13,403 nucleotides of DNA from DATLXH01 sp035576005. GTDB lineage: Bacteria > Acidobacteriota > Thermoanaerobaculia > Gp7-AA8. Under the pieces are notes generated by a model. That model was not told where the DNA came from. It made no database searches and was given only the letters and a program-made list of their open reading frames with translations. Both the position numbers and the translations under genes were made by a program. The stretch's first letter is position 1, and each line of letters starts with the position of its first letter. Shown one piece after another: positions 13,266 through 13,403 of this stretch. Location of the stretch: assembly GCA_035576005.1 (NCBI GenBank), contig DATLXH010000030.1:1-13403 (forward strand), given 5' to 3'.

Positions 13266-13403
13266 CCCGCATTTTTCACAGACCTTTGTCGTGAGACGGC
13301 GGAGAGTGGCTTGGATGCGAGGCGCACGGCGATTTTGCGACGAAGGCATAGTCGACACTATGTCAAGGAGCGAAATTGCCGTGCAACGAAGCAGACAGGC
13401 CGC
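13266..13403 (+). mobile_element. 178-bp palindromic MITE, copy E (cut by window end)
   Basis: The first 138 bases of the element, preceded by CTAG (13262-13265). It matches copy D at every base except arm position 10, where C became T, predicted to give a U-G pair. The right 40 bases and flank lie outside the window. Together with copy D it brackets the IS91 remnant and the TPR gene as direct repeats about 1.5 kb apart. Confidence 0.9.

Noticed and set aside
335..13403. CRISPR array
   Set aside because: The repeats are far too long, are spaced by kilobases and enclose genes rather than uniform spacers.

Overview
The window is high-GC bacterial DNA with nine protein-coding genes of recognisable type, one broken transposase and a dense family of short palindromic mobile elements. 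The gene set suggests a member of the Acidobacteriota or a relative: a fused glycosyltransferase/methyltransferase, a leukotriene-A4-hydrolase-like M1 peptidase, a SIMPL-domain protein and an IS91-type transposase remnant. This placement is an inference; no rRNA or other phylogenetic marker is present apart from der.

Layout. 1-555 has no gene and holds decayed repeat pieces, a minus-strand intrinsic terminator (220-255) and repeat copy A. Next on the minus strand are a secreted protein of unknown function (556-1554), repeat copy B, the ribosome-assembly GTPase Der (1875-3242), an M1 metallopeptidase lipoprotein (3427-5337) and a large membrane protein joining a dolichol/phytol-kinase-like half to a DUF92 half (5466-6899). 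Divergent from it, on the plus strand, are a polyprenyl-phosphate-mannose-synthase-like glycosyltransferase fused to a SAM methyltransferase (6889-8343) and mannose-1-phosphate guanylyltransferase (8340-9389), overlapping by four bases. A GC-rich composite palindrome lies in the following convergent gap. Then on the minus strand come an amidohydrolase (9739-10578), repeat copy C (inverted), a SIMPL protein (10832-11557), repeat copy D, a truncated IS91-family transposase (11901-12320), a membrane-anchored TPR protein (12669-13196) and repeat copy E, cut by the window end.

Working together. ManC makes GDP-mannose, the GT2 domain is of the type that loads mannose from GDP-mannose onto a polyprenyl phosphate, and the divergent kinase-like/DUF92 protein is of a type that phosphorylates isoprenoid alcohols. 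The three could form a compact module for a lipid-linked mannose donor. The fusion and adjacency are seen; the joint pathway is inference.

Most unusual content. A 178-bp element occurs in four full copies and one copy cut by the window edge, plus two decayed remnants. Each full copy is one imperfect palindrome of two 87-nt arms around a CGAC loop. Copies A and B have identical 4-bp flanks (CTAG, TTAA), fitting target duplication at YTAR. Base changes among copies mostly keep the arms paired, largely as G-U pairs on one strand, and copy C carries a matching change in both arms. This looks like a MITE family whose fold may be maintained as single-stranded DNA or RNA.
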